64,000 nt of DNA, taken from Leisingera sp. S132 (lineage in GTDB: Bacteria; Pseudomonadota; Alphaproteobacteria; Rhodobacterales; Rhodobacteraceae). The DNA is taken from NCBI RefSeq assembly GCF_025144465.1, contig NZ_CP083553.1, forward strand, positions 3,726,001-3,790,000, in the 5' to 3' direction. Below are positions 1 to 8,004 of the stretch, piece after piece. Position 1 is the first letter of the stretch. Each line of letters begins with the position of its first letter. A model generated the notes under the pieces. It was not told the DNA's origin. It ran no database searches and was given only the letters and a program-made list of their open reading frames with translations. Both the position numbers and the translations under genes were made by a program.

Positions 1-729
1 GCGCTCAGGCAGACGACCGGCTTCGTGGAAAGTCTCCTGCGATTGAGTGGATTGGACTGGTCGGTACCGGATTTTAGCACGCTTTCACGCCGCCAGAAGT
101 CTCTCGCCGTGAACATCCCGTATCGTGGTTCTGAGGGGCCGCTACACCTGCTGATCGACAGCACTGGGATAAAGGTAGAGGGCGAAGGCGAGTGGAATGC
201 GCGCAAGCACGGTGGCTCGAAACGCCGCGTGTGGCGCAAGGTTCACCTCGGTATCGACGAAAAGACACTGGAAATCCGGGCAGTCGAGTTCACCAGTAGC
301 AACATTGGTGATGCGCCCATGCTGCCGGAACTGCTTAATCAGATCCCGCCCGAGCAGGAGATCGGCAGTGTCACGGCAGATGGCGCCTACGATACGCGCA
401 AGTGCCACGATGCCATCGCCAACCGAGGTGCCAATGCCGTCGCCCCGCCCCGCAAGAACGCCAAGCCCTGGAAACCCGACACCGCAGGCGCGATTGCGCG
501 CAACGAAGCGCTGCGGGCGTCGAAATACCTTGGCCGAGCGCTTTGGCGGAAATGGAGTGGATACCACCGCCGAAGTCGTGCCGAAACCAAGATGCACTGC
601 ATGAAACTGCTGGGACAAAGACTGATGGCACGGGATCCTGGACGTCAGGTTGCCGAGCTTCAGCTCCGTGTTGCGGTCATGAACGGATTCACCGCGCTTG
701 GCATACCCGTCACAGAGGCAGTGGGATAA
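1..729 (+). CDS. IS5-family transposase, 5' end outside the window
   Basis: DDE transposase of the IS5 family (IS903-like group), which would catalyse cut-and-paste movement of the element. The frame is open from base 1, and the residues before the GTG at 25 (ALRQTTGF) already match the family, so the gene starts before the window and the GTG is not the true start. The three acidic residues are visible in order: Asp in LLIDSTGIK, Asp in GAYDTRKCH and Glu in RRSRAETKMH. The C-terminus looks complete. Whether the whole element is intact cannot be seen here. Confidence 0.9.
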   Translation, partial: ALRQTTGFVESLLRLSGLDWSVPDFSTLSRRQKSLAVNIPYRGSEGPLHLLIDSTGIKVEGEGEWNARKHGGSKRRVWRKVHLGIDEKTLEIRAVEFTSSNIGDAPMLPELLNQIPPEQEIGSVTADGAYDTRKCHDAIANRGANAVAPPRKNAKPWKPDTAGAIARNEALRASKYLGRALWRKWSGYHRRSRAETKMHCMKLLGQRLMARDPGRQVAELQLRVAVMNGFTALGIPVTEAVG

Positions 730-765
730 GTCCGTCTGGGGAAAGGGGAACCTTGGCCCTCAACC

Positions 766-783
766 GATTTGCGCAACAGAGTC
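766..783. repeat. Right terminal inverted repeat of the IS5 element
   Basis: The 18 bases gatttgcgcaacagagtc lie 36 bp after the transposase stop. They match the usual IS903/IS5-type end, whose complement begins with GGCTTTGTTGCGCAAATC, apart from one base. This marks the right border of the insertion. The left end and any target duplication are outside the window. Confidence 0.75.
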
Positions 784-1170
784 CAGCAATCCTGAAAATT
801 TTGTTTTGGAATCAACAGGGTCGAAAGAAAGCCGCCCAAGGCGCAGTTGCCCAAGCGAAACCGGCCGCGCCAGCTGCAACGGTAGTGGCGTCAGAGAGAC
901 GCCGGGTTGGGTCCGGGACTGCAGCCGAAGAGCCACCCCGGCACACTTCGGCGGCTTGCCAAGGCAGGGAAACACTATGCCTCCCCGCCAGAAAATGAGG
1001 CTTCCAGCAAGTGCGGGAACCGGCAGACGTTCGCGGCAGCCCGGCAGCGGACATCCCCTGATGGGCAATAAGCAGGATCCCATCAATTAAGTGTAGAGAA
1101 AATTTTCAGTGGGTGAATTTCACCATAGAAAAAACTGATTTATCAATTATTTAAGTGGAAAACTTGGTGA
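784..1170. other. Gene-free stretch between IS element and tRNA-Arg
   Basis: About 390 bp with no reading frame that looks coding; the frames present are proline/arginine-rich and lack ribosome binding sites. The last 90 bp are AT-rich and contain a short inverted repeat, ggtgaatttcacc, at 1112-1124. Its position between an insertion sequence and the 3' end of a tRNA gene suggests the remnant of an integration junction, but no att duplication is visible. Confidence 0.5.
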
Positions 1171-1247
1171 TGGCGACCCCGGCAGGATTCGAACCTGCAA
1201 CCTGCCCCTTAGGAGGGGGCTGCTCTATCCAGTTGAGCCACGGGGCC
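1171..1247 (-). tRNA. tRNA-Arg (anticodon CCT)
   Basis: A cloverleaf folds on the minus strand. The 7-bp acceptor stem is GGCCCCG/CGGGGTC with one G-U pair. The D arm is gctc/gagc. The anticodon stem gcccc/ggggc encloses loop ctcctaa, giving anticodon CCT (bases 1211-1213), which reads AGG. The T arm contains ggttcgaatcc. The discriminator is G and the CCA end is encoded (1171-1173). The 3' end faces the IS element, a common site for integrative elements. Confidence 0.95.
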
Positions 1248-1392
1248 GTAGGCTCTTGCGATACCAAATCCGTCCAGCAATCACAATGGGATGAGCCTCA
1301 GCGAAAGCCGTTTTGCCGCGCGCAGTTTCCATTGTGCAGCAAGTGATGTCTGCGCTAACGTTGCAGACAGACATAACAAGAGGCCCAGGAAC

Positions 1393-2418
1393 GTGACCAC
1401 GGACAGCAAGCGCCCGCTTACCCTTCGCGATGTATCAGAAGCAACCGGTGTTTCTGAAATGACTGTAAGCCGGGTTCTGCGCAACCGGGGCGATGTCTCG
1501 GAAAAAACCCGTTCCAAAGTGCTGAGTGCCGCCAAGGAACTGGGCTATGTGCCGAACAAAATTGCCGGTGCGCTTGCGTCAAACCGGGTGAACCTGGTCG
1601 CTGTGATCATCCCGTCACTCTCAAACATGGTATTTCCTGAGGTTCTGACGGGTATCAACAAGGTGCTGGAGAATACTGAGCTTCAGCCAGTTGTCGGCGT
1701 AACAGACTACCAGCCTGAAAAAGAAGAGAAGGTCCTATACGAGATGCTCTCGTGGCGGCCCTCTGGTGTGATCATCGCGGGCCTGGAACACACGGATGCC
1801 GCCCGCGCCATGCTGAGCAACGCCGGCATCCCGGTGGTGGAGATCATGGATACCGACGGCAAGCCGGTGGACGCGATGGTCGGCATTTCGCACCGGCGCG
1901 CAGGCCGCGAGATGGCCAAGGCGATTCTCAAGGCAGGCTACCGCCATATCGGATTCATGGGCACCAAGATGCCGCTGGACCACCGGGCGCGCAAACGGTT
2001 CGAAGGGTTTACCGAGGTGCTGGCCAAGGAAGGCGTGGAGATCGAAGACCGGGAATTCTATTCCGGCGGTTCAGCGCTTGCCAAGGGGCGGGAGATGACC
2101 CAAGCGATGCTGGAACGTTCTCCGGAACTGGATTTTCTTTATTACTCCAACGACATGATAGGCGCCGGCGGCTTGCTGTACCTGCAGGAGCAAGGCGTCA
2201 GTATCCCCGGCCAGATCGGCCTTGCTGGTTTTAACGGCGTGGAACTTTTGCAGGGGTTGCCCAGGCAGCTCGCCACCATGGATGCGTGCCGGCTGGAAAT
2301 TGGGCGCAAGGCGGCGGAAATCATTGCAGCGCGGCTGGAAGATCCTGACGCGGACATTGAGAAAAATGTCACTCTGACTCCGACCATTTCCTATGGCGAC
2401 ACGCTGAAACGGCGCTGA
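1393..2418 (+). CDS. LacI-family transcriptional regulator
   Basis: Predicted 341-aa repressor. Near the N-terminus is the LacI-type helix-turn-helix (LTLRDVSEATGVSEMTVSRV) with its hinge helix. A periplasmic-binding-protein-like effector domain of about 270 residues follows and resembles the GntR/gluconate-repressor branch. The frame is open further upstream, but the GTG at 1393 follows AGGCCCAGGA at a suitable distance and sits just before the HTH, so it is preferred over 1291. The next gene overlaps its stop by one base. The target is unknown: no sugar genes adjoin it, and TRAP operon 1 lies 3-6 kb downstream. Confidence 0.9.
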   Translation: MTTDSKRPLTLRDVSEATGVSEMTVSRVLRNRGDVSEKTRSKVLSAAKELGYVPNKIAGALASNRVNLVAVIIPSLSNMVFPEVLTGINKVLENTELQPVVGVTDYQPEKEEKVLYEMLSWRPSGVIIAGLEHTDAARAMLSNAGIPVVEIMDTDGKPVDAMVGISHRRAGREMAKAILKAGYRHIGFMGTKMPLDHRARKRFEGFTEVLAKEGVEIEDREFYSGGSALAKGREMTQAMLERSPELDFLYYSNDMIGAGGLLYLQEQGVSIPGQIGLAGFNGVELLQGLPRQLATMDACRLEIGRKAAEIIAARLEDPDADIEKNVTLTPTISYGDTLKRR

Positions 2419-3620
2419 TGGCGCTTCAACGGCTTGGAAATCAAGCAGCAAGGCGGCTGTTTCTTGACCGCCACGCGCTGCTGGAACAGCCCACTGGCAC
2501 GGCCAAGGGCGCTGGTCTGCTGGCGCTGATCCAGCGGCTTGGCTTTGTGCAGCTTGATAGTATAAACACCGTGGCACGCGCCCATGACATGATCCTTTTC
2601 TCACGCCGGCCAGGCTACCGGGCAAAGAACCTCAAACGGCTTTACGAGCACGACCGGGAGCTGTTTGAGCACTGGACCCATGACGCTGCCGTGATCCCGA
2701 TGGCCTTTTACCGCCACTGGCACCTCAGGTTTCAGCGCGACACCGAACTGCTGCGCAAGCGATGGCGCAACTGGCGCCGGGACGGGTTTGAGGCACAGTT
2801 TGAAACCGTGCTGAACCATATCCGGGACCATGGGCCTGTCAGCTCCTCTGATGTTGGCAAGAACGAGAAGAAAGGATCAGGCGGCTGGTGGGATTGGCAT
2901 CCGTCCAAGACCGCGCTGGAATACCTTTGGCGGTCCGGCGCTCTGACTGTGGTCGGGCGCGACGGTTTTCAAAAGCGCTATGACCTGACTGAGCGCATCA
3001 TCGAAGAACACCTGCGCCCCGGCACCTCCTGCGACGAGACCGGGACTATCAACTGGCTTTGTTCCGCCGCATTGGACCGGCTGGGTTTCGCCACATCGGG
3101 CGAACTCGCCGCTTTCTGGGACACGGCCTCTCCGGCGGAAACCAAGGCCTGGTGCGCCGGGCAATTGCGCCAGGGAGAGCTGGAAGAGATTGAAGTTGAG
3201 CTAGCGGACGGCCAGCTGCGGAAGGTATTCGCCCGGCCGGGTGCGGTGGAGTCCGCCGCGGAACTTGGCCCGGCTCCGGGCCGGATGCGGGTGCTCAGCC
3301 CCTTTGATCCTGCCCTGCGCGACCGCAAGCGGGCTGAACGGCTGTTTGGCTTCCACTACCGGATCGAAGTCTTCACTCCCGCCGCCAAGCGGCGGTACGG
3401 ATACTACGTCTTTCCGCTTATGGAAGGCGCGCGCCTGGCGGGCCGAATTGACATGAAGGCGGACCGCGACGCGGACCTCCTGTGCGTCACTGCAGTCTGG
3501 CCGGAACGGGATATCAAATGGTCAGCGGCCCGCACCAAACGGCTGGAGGCCGAACTGGACCGGGTCGCCCGTTTTGCGGGCGTTGGCCTGGTGCGTTTTA
3601 CAGACGGCTGGCTGCGCTGA
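2418..3620 (+). CDS. YcaQ/AlkX-family winged-helix DNA glycosylase
   Basis: A 400-aa member of the HTH_42 family, whose E. coli member YcaQ unhooks interstrand DNA crosslinks and removes bulky alkylated bases. The family's Q-x-D catalytic motif is present as Q45-L-D47 in FVQLDSINTVARAHD. The length matches the family. The ATG overlaps the stop of the LacI-type regulator (TGATG), so the two are translationally coupled. The pairing with a sugar-type repressor has no obvious logic and may simply be shared transcription. Confidence 0.85.
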   Translation: MALQRLGNQAARRLFLDRHALLEQPTGTAKGAGLLALIQRLGFVQLDSINTVARAHDMILFSRRPGYRAKNLKRLYEHDRELFEHWTHDAAVIPMAFYRHWHLRFQRDTELLRKRWRNWRRDGFEAQFETVLNHIRDHGPVSSSDVGKNEKKGSGGWWDWHPSKTALEYLWRSGALTVVGRDGFQKRYDLTERIIEEHLRPGTSCDETGTINWLCSAALDRLGFATSGELAAFWDTASPAETKAWCAGQLRQGELEEIEVELADGQLRKVFARPGAVESAAELGPAPGRMRVLSPFDPALRDRKRAERLFGFHYRIEVFTPAAKRRYGYYVFPLMEGARLAGRIDMKADRDADLLCVTAVWPERDIKWSAARTKRLEAELDRVARFAGVGLVRFTDGWLR

Positions 3621-3626
3621 TTGGAT

Positions 3627-4055
3627 TCACTCCGGCCGCAGCTGCGCTTCGATCACCTGACGATAATCCTGTGGCGCAGGCCTTGCAGTGAAGCTTTCGG
3701 GTGCAATGAAAACACAGACGAACTTCCCTTCGAAACACAGCTTGCCGTCCTGGCGCGCTTTCACCCTGAAGGTGACCGACTTGCTACCCAGCGCCGCGGG
3801 CCAAACCTCGCACAGCAACCGGTGCCGCGGCGTGACCGGCGAGCGGAAGTCAATACTCATGTGCACAAAGGGAGTGCCGGTGCCGCGGTCCAGCTCCATC
3901 TGATACCATCCATCGCCGCCCAGTTGACGCTCCCACCAGGCGTCGATTGCCTCCAGCGCAAAGGCCGGCAGCCGCCCGGTATAGGCGATCCGCGCCGGAT
4001 CGCAATCGCCCCAGCCCACACGAATTTCATGAATGAATGTGTTCTGCTCCGCCAT
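3627..4055 (-). CDS. Acyl-CoA thioesterase, 4-hydroxybenzoyl-CoA thioesterase type
   Basis: A 142-aa single hotdog-fold protein. The signature GWGDCDPARIAYTGR carries the catalytic aspartate (D17) of the 4HBT family, which hydrolyses aromatic or acyl-CoA thioesters. The gene converges on the YcaQ-type gene with only 6 bp between them. The natural substrate cannot be told from sequence. It is transcribed from the same strand as the TRAP operon upstream, but about 90 bp lie between it and the small ORF at 4143. Confidence 0.85.
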   Translation of the reverse strand: MAEQNTFIHEIRVGWGDCDPARIAYTGRLPAFALEAIDAWWERQLGGDGWYQMELDRGTGTPFVHMSIDFRSPVTPRHRLLCEVWPAALGSKSVTFRVKARQDGKLCFEGKFVCVFIAPESFTARPAPQDYRQVIEAQLRPE

Positions 4056-4142
4056 TTTTCAGCGCCCTGCCTCTGCTTGCCCGTGCATCGTAGCGCTGCG
4101 AGTCTGAGGTATCAAACTGCAAAGGCAGAAGGGACCACTGCG

Positions 4143-4319
4143 TCACGAACTGCCGCGTTTTCGGGACAGAACAATGTCTGGCAGCACCAGCGCATCAATC
4201 AGCGCCTCGCACAGTCCAACGCAGTTGCTGCAGCCCACACAGGGCCCTTGCAGCCCGGAAACCTCGGTGGCCAATGCCCTGACCTTGGATGTTGCTGCTT
4301 TGCTTCGGCTGATTTGCAT
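4143..4319 (-). CDS. Small cysteine-rich protein, 58 aa
   Basis: An ATG at 4319 on the minus strand opens a 58-codon frame ending TGA. It is preceded by a good ribosome binding site (AGGGGAG, about 7 nt upstream). The centre reads GPCVGCSNCVGLCEALIDAL: four cysteines spaced C-x2-C-x2-C-x3-C, followed by a hydrophobic stretch and a basic tail. The spacing is ferredoxin-like, suggesting metal or Fe-S binding, but this is inference. It follows the TRAP large-subunit gene on the same strand, 153 bp on, beyond two stem-loops. I do not recognise a named family. Confidence 0.6.
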   Translation of the reverse strand: MQISRSKAATSKVRALATEVSGLQGPCVGCSNCVGLCEALIDALVLPDIVLSRKRGSS

Positions 4320-4365
4320 GGCGGGTCTCCCCTTGTACGCGGTGTCGGACAGAACCAGCGGACCC

Positions 4366-4382
4366 CCTGAAGGTGGTTCAGG
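4366..4382 (-). other. Small stem-loop between dctM and the 58-aa ORF
   Basis: A perfect 6-bp stem (cctgaa/ttcagg) with a 5-nt loop lies about 45 nt upstream of the small cysteine-rich ORF. There is no T-run. The role is unknown. Confidence 0.3.
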
Positions 4383-4442
4383 TCAATCCGGACCGGTGTC
4401 ACAAAATATTTCCATATCCTGCACGAGCAGGCGAAAGGCACC

Positions 4443-4461
4443 CTCCCGCGCACAGCGGGAG
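4443..4461 (-). terminator. Stem-loop after TRAP operon 1, possible terminator
   Basis: A perfect 7-bp GC-rich stem (ctcccgc/gcgggag) with a 5-nt loop lies 12 nt past the dctM stop on the minus strand. Only a short T-tract (TTT in gcctttcgcc) follows, so termination may be weak or the hairpin may protect the 3' end. Confidence 0.45.
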
Positions 4462-4472
4462 AGTGCAGTGCG

Positions 4473-5978
4473 TCACTGCATAAGCATCAGCGGCAGCAGT
4501 GTGATGATCGGGAAGGCCACAAGGATGATCACCCGGATAATGTCAGAAGCGACAAAGAACATGACCGCCTTGTAGGTGTCGATCATACGGGTCTTGCGGT
4601 CCATCGCATTGATGATGAACAGGTTCATGCCCACCGGCGGGGTGATCAGGCCGACCTCCACCACGATCAGCACCAGCACCCCGAACCAGATGGCGACATA
4701 TTCCGCTTCGATCCGGTTCACCCGGCCTTCGGTTACGCGAATACCCAGTTCCTTCATCTGCTCGCGGGTGAGTTCGGCCCCGGTCGCGATGGCATCCTGT
4801 ATCGAGGCCAGCATTTCCGCCCCCATACCTTCAGGCACGCCGGCCTTCAAAACCTCCATTGCCGCATCCGCCTGCATTGCAGGCAGCGATAGCAGCCCGA
4901 AGTCCATGGCTGAGATCACCGGGAAGAAGATCGGGATTGTCAGAAGGATCATCGACAGCGAGTCCATCAGACAGCCGAACACCAGATAGAACGCCAGGAT
5001 CAGCGCCAGCACCATCCAGGGGCTGAGCCCCTGACTCACCACGAAGTCGGCCAGTTCCTGCGGCACCTTGGTCAGAGCCAGGAAACCGTTGTAGAAACCT
5101 GCACCCAGCACGATAAAGAAGATCATCGCAGTGGAGCGTGCGGTCACCAGAAAACTATCCGCCAGGGTTTCACGGTTCAGCCCGCCATTGAGCCAGGCGA
5201 TCAAGCCTGTGCCGAACGCACCTACTGCCGCACCTTCCGTCGGGGTGAACCAGCCCAGGTAGATACCGCCAACCACAAGGCCAAACACCAGAAGCACCGG
5301 CCAGACATGAAACAGCGCGGCAAAGCGCTCACCCCACGGGACCGGCGGGCGGGTGCCAGCGCTCTCCGGGAAAAGGCGGACATAGATGGAAATCGCAATC
5401 ACATAACCAAGCGCTGCCAGCAGGCCGGGGATGAAGGCCGACAGGAAAAGTTTGGCGATGTTCTGCTCGGTCAGAATTGCATAGATCACCAGCACCACCG
5501 AGGGCGGGATCAGGATGCCCAGCGTCCCACCCGCAGCCAGTGTCGCGGTCGAAAAGCCGCCGGCATAACCGTATTGCTTCAGTTCCGGCAGTGCGACCCG
5601 GCCCATGGTTGCAGCAGTCGCCAGTGAGGAACCGCAAATTGCGCCGAATCCGGCGCAGGCCCCAATAGCCGCCATTGCGACACCGCCCTTGCGGTGGCCT
5701 AGGAACCCTTCAGCCGCCTTGAACAGCGCGGTGGACATGCCGCCCAGCGTCGCGAAATGCCCCATCAGCAGGAACATCGGCACGATGGTCAGCGAGTAGG
5801 AGGAAAAGGTCGTATAGGTCTCGCTTTTCAAGCGGCCAAACGCAACCTGTGTTCCGTCGGTCACCCAGATCAGCCCGCCAAGGCCGACAAGAAACATCGA
5901 AAGACCGATTGGCACCCGCAAAAAGATCAGCAGCATCAGAACCGGGAAGGAGGCGATGCCAATTTCAAGAGCTGTCAC
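4473..5978 (-). CDS. dctM: TRAP transporter large permease (DctM), system 1
   Basis: The 501-aa inner-membrane subunit that moves the solute by Na+ symport. It has about 12 hydrophobic segments and the family signatures AFYLVFGCLMD and VEVGLITPPVGMNLF. It is longer than the usual ~430 aa because of about 65 extra, mostly polar residues (roughly 360-429). These fall between IPIFFPVISAMDFG and IWFGVLVLIVVEVG, segments that are nearly continuous in ordinary DctM proteins. Its start overlaps dctQ by 4 bp (ATGA). The substrate is unknown. Confidence 0.93.
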   Translation of the reverse strand: MTALEIGIASFPVLMLLIFLRVPIGLSMFLVGLGGLIWVTDGTQVAFGRLKSETYTTFSSYSLTIVPMFLLMGHFATLGGMSTALFKAAEGFLGHRKGGVAMAAIGACAGFGAICGSSLATAATMGRVALPELKQYGYAGGFSTATLAAGGTLGILIPPSVVLVIYAILTEQNIAKLFLSAFIPGLLAALGYVIAISIYVRLFPESAGTRPPVPWGERFAALFHVWPVLLVFGLVVGGIYLGWFTPTEGAAVGAFGTGLIAWLNGGLNRETLADSFLVTARSTAMIFFIVLGAGFYNGFLALTKVPQELADFVVSQGLSPWMVLALILAFYLVFGCLMDSLSMILLTIPIFFPVISAMDFGLLSLPAMQADAAMEVLKAGVPEGMGAEMLASIQDAIATGAELTREQMKELGIRVTEGRVNRIEAEYVAIWFGVLVLIVVEVGLITPPVGMNLFIINAMDRKTRMIDTYKAVMFFVASDIIRVIILVAFPIITLLPLMLMQ

Positions 5979-6556
5979 TGTTCACCCTCCACGCCGTCCC
6001 AGATCAGGATGCGGCCGGTAAAGAATTCGATGGTGCGCACGGCGCCCATGTAGATACCCACGATGGCAGCAACGACCGCCGCCAGCAGGCTGATGGCGTA
6101 GGCCCACCAGATCGGGAACTCGAGCAGGAAGGAGGTTTCGCCGTTGGAAAATTTGCCTGCCAGACCGTCCGCCAGCCGCCAGGCAATCAGCACCAGAACC
6201 GCAGCAAAGACAATTTCAGTCACCATCCGGAGGAATCGTTTCACTCCGCGCGGAAACGCATTGGCCACCACATCGACCGAGGCATGCCCCGCTGTGATCT
6301 GGCACAGTGGCAGAAAGGCAAAGATCGCGAATGCCACCCCGGCCTCGACCAATTCAAAGTCGCCATTCACTGGTCCGACCCAGCCCGTCATCCATTTTGA
6401 AAACCCGGGCGCAATCCGCTCCATCAAATCGCCATGGAAGAAACCGTTGAGCAAGCGCCCAGCGATTGAAACACATGTCAGAATGATCAGAAGAGTGAGG
6501 ACCGCACCGCCCAGGTAGGCCATTGATTTGGCCAGCCGCATCATGAGCTTGTGCAT
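5975..6556 (-). CDS. dctQ: TRAP transporter small permease (DctQ), system 1
   Basis: A 193-aa four-helix membrane protein, which pairs with DctM in tripartite TRAP uptake systems. Hydrophobic segments lie at about residues 14-35, 65-85, 90-115 and 145-170. The conserved PGFSKWMTGWVGP and QITAGHASVDVV stretches fit the family. It is translationally coupled to dctM and separated from dctP by 81 bp that hold a long stem-loop. Confidence 0.9.
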   Translation of the reverse strand: MHKLMMRLAKSMAYLGGAVLTLLIILTCVSIAGRLLNGFFHGDLMERIAPGFSKWMTGWVGPVNGDFELVEAGVAFAIFAFLPLCQITAGHASVDVVANAFPRGVKRFLRMVTEIVFAAVLVLIAWRLADGLAGKFSNGETSFLLEFPIWWAYAISLLAAVVAAIVGIYMGAVRTIEFFTGRILIWDGVEGEQ

Positions 6557-6582
6557 GGTTCTGTTGCCTTGTTCCGGTGTGC

Positions 6583-6616
6583 AAAGGGCCGCAGTGCCAA
6601 TGCCGTGCGGCCCTTT
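6583..6616 (-). promoter_or_regulatory. Intercistronic stem-loop between dctP and dctQ (system 1)
   Basis: An 11-bp perfect stem (aaagggccgca / tgcggcccttt) with a 12-nt loop sits between the binding-protein and permease genes. A hairpin here is expected to stabilise the dctP message or partly terminate transcription, so that binding protein is made in excess over permease. Only a TTT run follows the stem. Confidence 0.65.
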
Positions 6617-6637
6617 ACCTTTGTCAATCCAAACGCC

Positions 6638-7681
6638 TTACTGGTACTGCGGCGTGTATTTCTCGATCAGCCCGCTGGCCTCTTCGATCAGCGCTGCGCC
6701 ATCGATGCCCTTTTCCTTCATGTCAGCAATCCACTGATCATAAATCGGCTGCGAACGCTCGCGCCAGATAGCGGTCTGGTCTTCATCCAGGGTGATCACG
6801 TTGTTGCCCAGGTCCAGCGCCATTTCGCGCGACGGGCCATCCGAATCCGCCTGGGTGCCACCCGCGAAGACCGAGAACTCCAGGCCGGAGTTGTCGTCGA
6901 TCGCCTTTTTCAGGTCATCTGGCAGGCTCTCATATTTCTCTTTGTTCATCGCCAGAACGAAAGTGAGCGTATAAAGCGCCTTGCCGGTGAACTCGGTGTG
7001 GTTCTCCACCAGTTCCGGAACTTTCAGCGCCGCGGTCACTTCCCACGGAATGGTGGTGCCGTCGATCACGCCCTTGGACAGGCCTTCCGGGATCGCCGGA
7101 ACCGGCATCCCTACCGGGGTTGCGCCCAGTTCTGTCAGCAGCGCATTGACCGAACGGCCGCCGCCACGGATCTTCATGCCTTCCAGGTCTTCGGGCGTTT
7201 CCACCGGATCAGACGTGTGGATCATGCCAGGGCCGTGCACCCAGGTTCCCAGGATGTGCACATCCTTGAACTCGGTGTCTTTCATATGCTTGTCGAACAT
7301 CTCCCAATAGGCGTGCGAAACGGCGCGCGCATTGGTCATCATGAACGGCAGTTCAAACACCTCGGTCGAAGGATAGCGGCCCGGGGTGTAGCCCACCACG
7401 GTCCAAACGATGTCAGCCACACCGTCGATGGCCTGGTCCATCAGCTCTGGCGGCTTGCCGCCCAGCTGCATCGAGGGGAAACGGTCGATCTTGATCCGTC
7501 CGCCGGACGATTCTTCGACATTGTCTGCCCAGACGTCCAGGATCAGTTTTGGAACGTTTGCCTGCGCTGGCAGGAATTGGTGCAGTTTCAGGGTCACCTC
7601 CTGAGCAAAAGCCGGCATAGCGCCGAACATTGCCAGGGCCGCTGCGCCCGCTGCCCCCAAAAGCTTTCTGCGAGTGGTCAT
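6638..7681 (-). CDS. dctP: TRAP transporter substrate-binding protein (DctP), system 1
   Basis: A 347-aa periplasmic solute receptor. The start is set at the ATG 7681 (MTTRRKLLGAAG) because AGGGAGG lies just upstream; the longer frame adds seven residues with no support. The signal peptide has a twin-arginine-like TTRRKLL motif and a probable cleavage after AFA-Q. The domain starts at VTLKLHQFLPAQ and includes the conserved DLEGMKIRGGG region with the carboxylate-binding arginine. It is first in the operon dctP-dctQ-dctM. The substrate, probably an organic acid, is not determined. Confidence 0.93.
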   Translation of the reverse strand: MTTRRKLLGAAGAAALAMFGAMPAFAQEVTLKLHQFLPAQANVPKLILDVWADNVEESSGGRIKIDRFPSMQLGGKPPELMDQAIDGVADIVWTVVGYTPGRYPSTEVFELPFMMTNARAVSHAYWEMFDKHMKDTEFKDVHILGTWVHGPGMIHTSDPVETPEDLEGMKIRGGGRSVNALLTELGATPVGMPVPAIPEGLSKGVIDGTTIPWEVTAALKVPELVENHTEFTGKALYTLTFVLAMNKEKYESLPDDLKKAIDDNSGLEFSVFAGGTQADSDGPSREMALDLGNNVITLDEDQTAIWRERSQPIYDQWIADMKEKGIDGAALIEEASGLIEKYTPQYQ

Positions 7682-7780
7682 TTGTGTCCTCCCTTTGACC
7701 AAGTCACTTGCCAGAATCGGCGCTTTCGCAATTTTGATGCGCCGCTCGGCAAACTTCTTTTCATTTCTGCCGCCAAATCC

Positions 7781-7805
7781 CCCATATGGGTTCGTTTAAC
7801 GAACC
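7781..7805. promoter_or_regulatory. Adjoining palindromes upstream of TRAP operon 1, candidate operator
   Basis: CCCATATGGG (7781-7790) is a perfect 10-bp palindrome. It overlaps GGTTCGTTTAACGAACC (7789-7805), which has perfect 8-bp arms around one base. They lie about 110 bp upstream of the dctP start in AT-rich DNA, in the position of a regulator site. The cognate regulator is not established; the LacI-type protein at 1393 is the nearest local candidate. Confidence 0.55.
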
Positions 7806-8004
7806 GGTTGCCTCCCTGCTATTAGGTGCATTTGTAACCATCAACAGCAGATTATGCATTTTCTACTCATGAAATCTGTTAGATTTAGTTCTCCACGGCG
7901 AAACGGCCGCTTAAATGTTACGAAATCCACAGGCATCTCATTCAATTTGATACATATTGAATCAGCCGTCTGGCAACAACTTTCGAACCAGAGACAACCG
8001 TGCG
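7806..8004. other. Remaining promoter region upstream of TRAP operon 1
   Basis: About 200 bp between the palindromes and the FAH-family gene; with the palindromes, 323 bp separate the two genes. It is AT-richer than its surroundings and has no credible coding frame. The dctP promoter probably lies in it. I cannot assign -35/-10 boxes with confidence. Confidence 0.4.

Noticed and set aside
1155-1346. 63-codon frame across tRNA-Arg
   Set aside because: The familiar artefact of translating a tRNA (GFEPAT-type peptide); the RNA gene explains the sequence.
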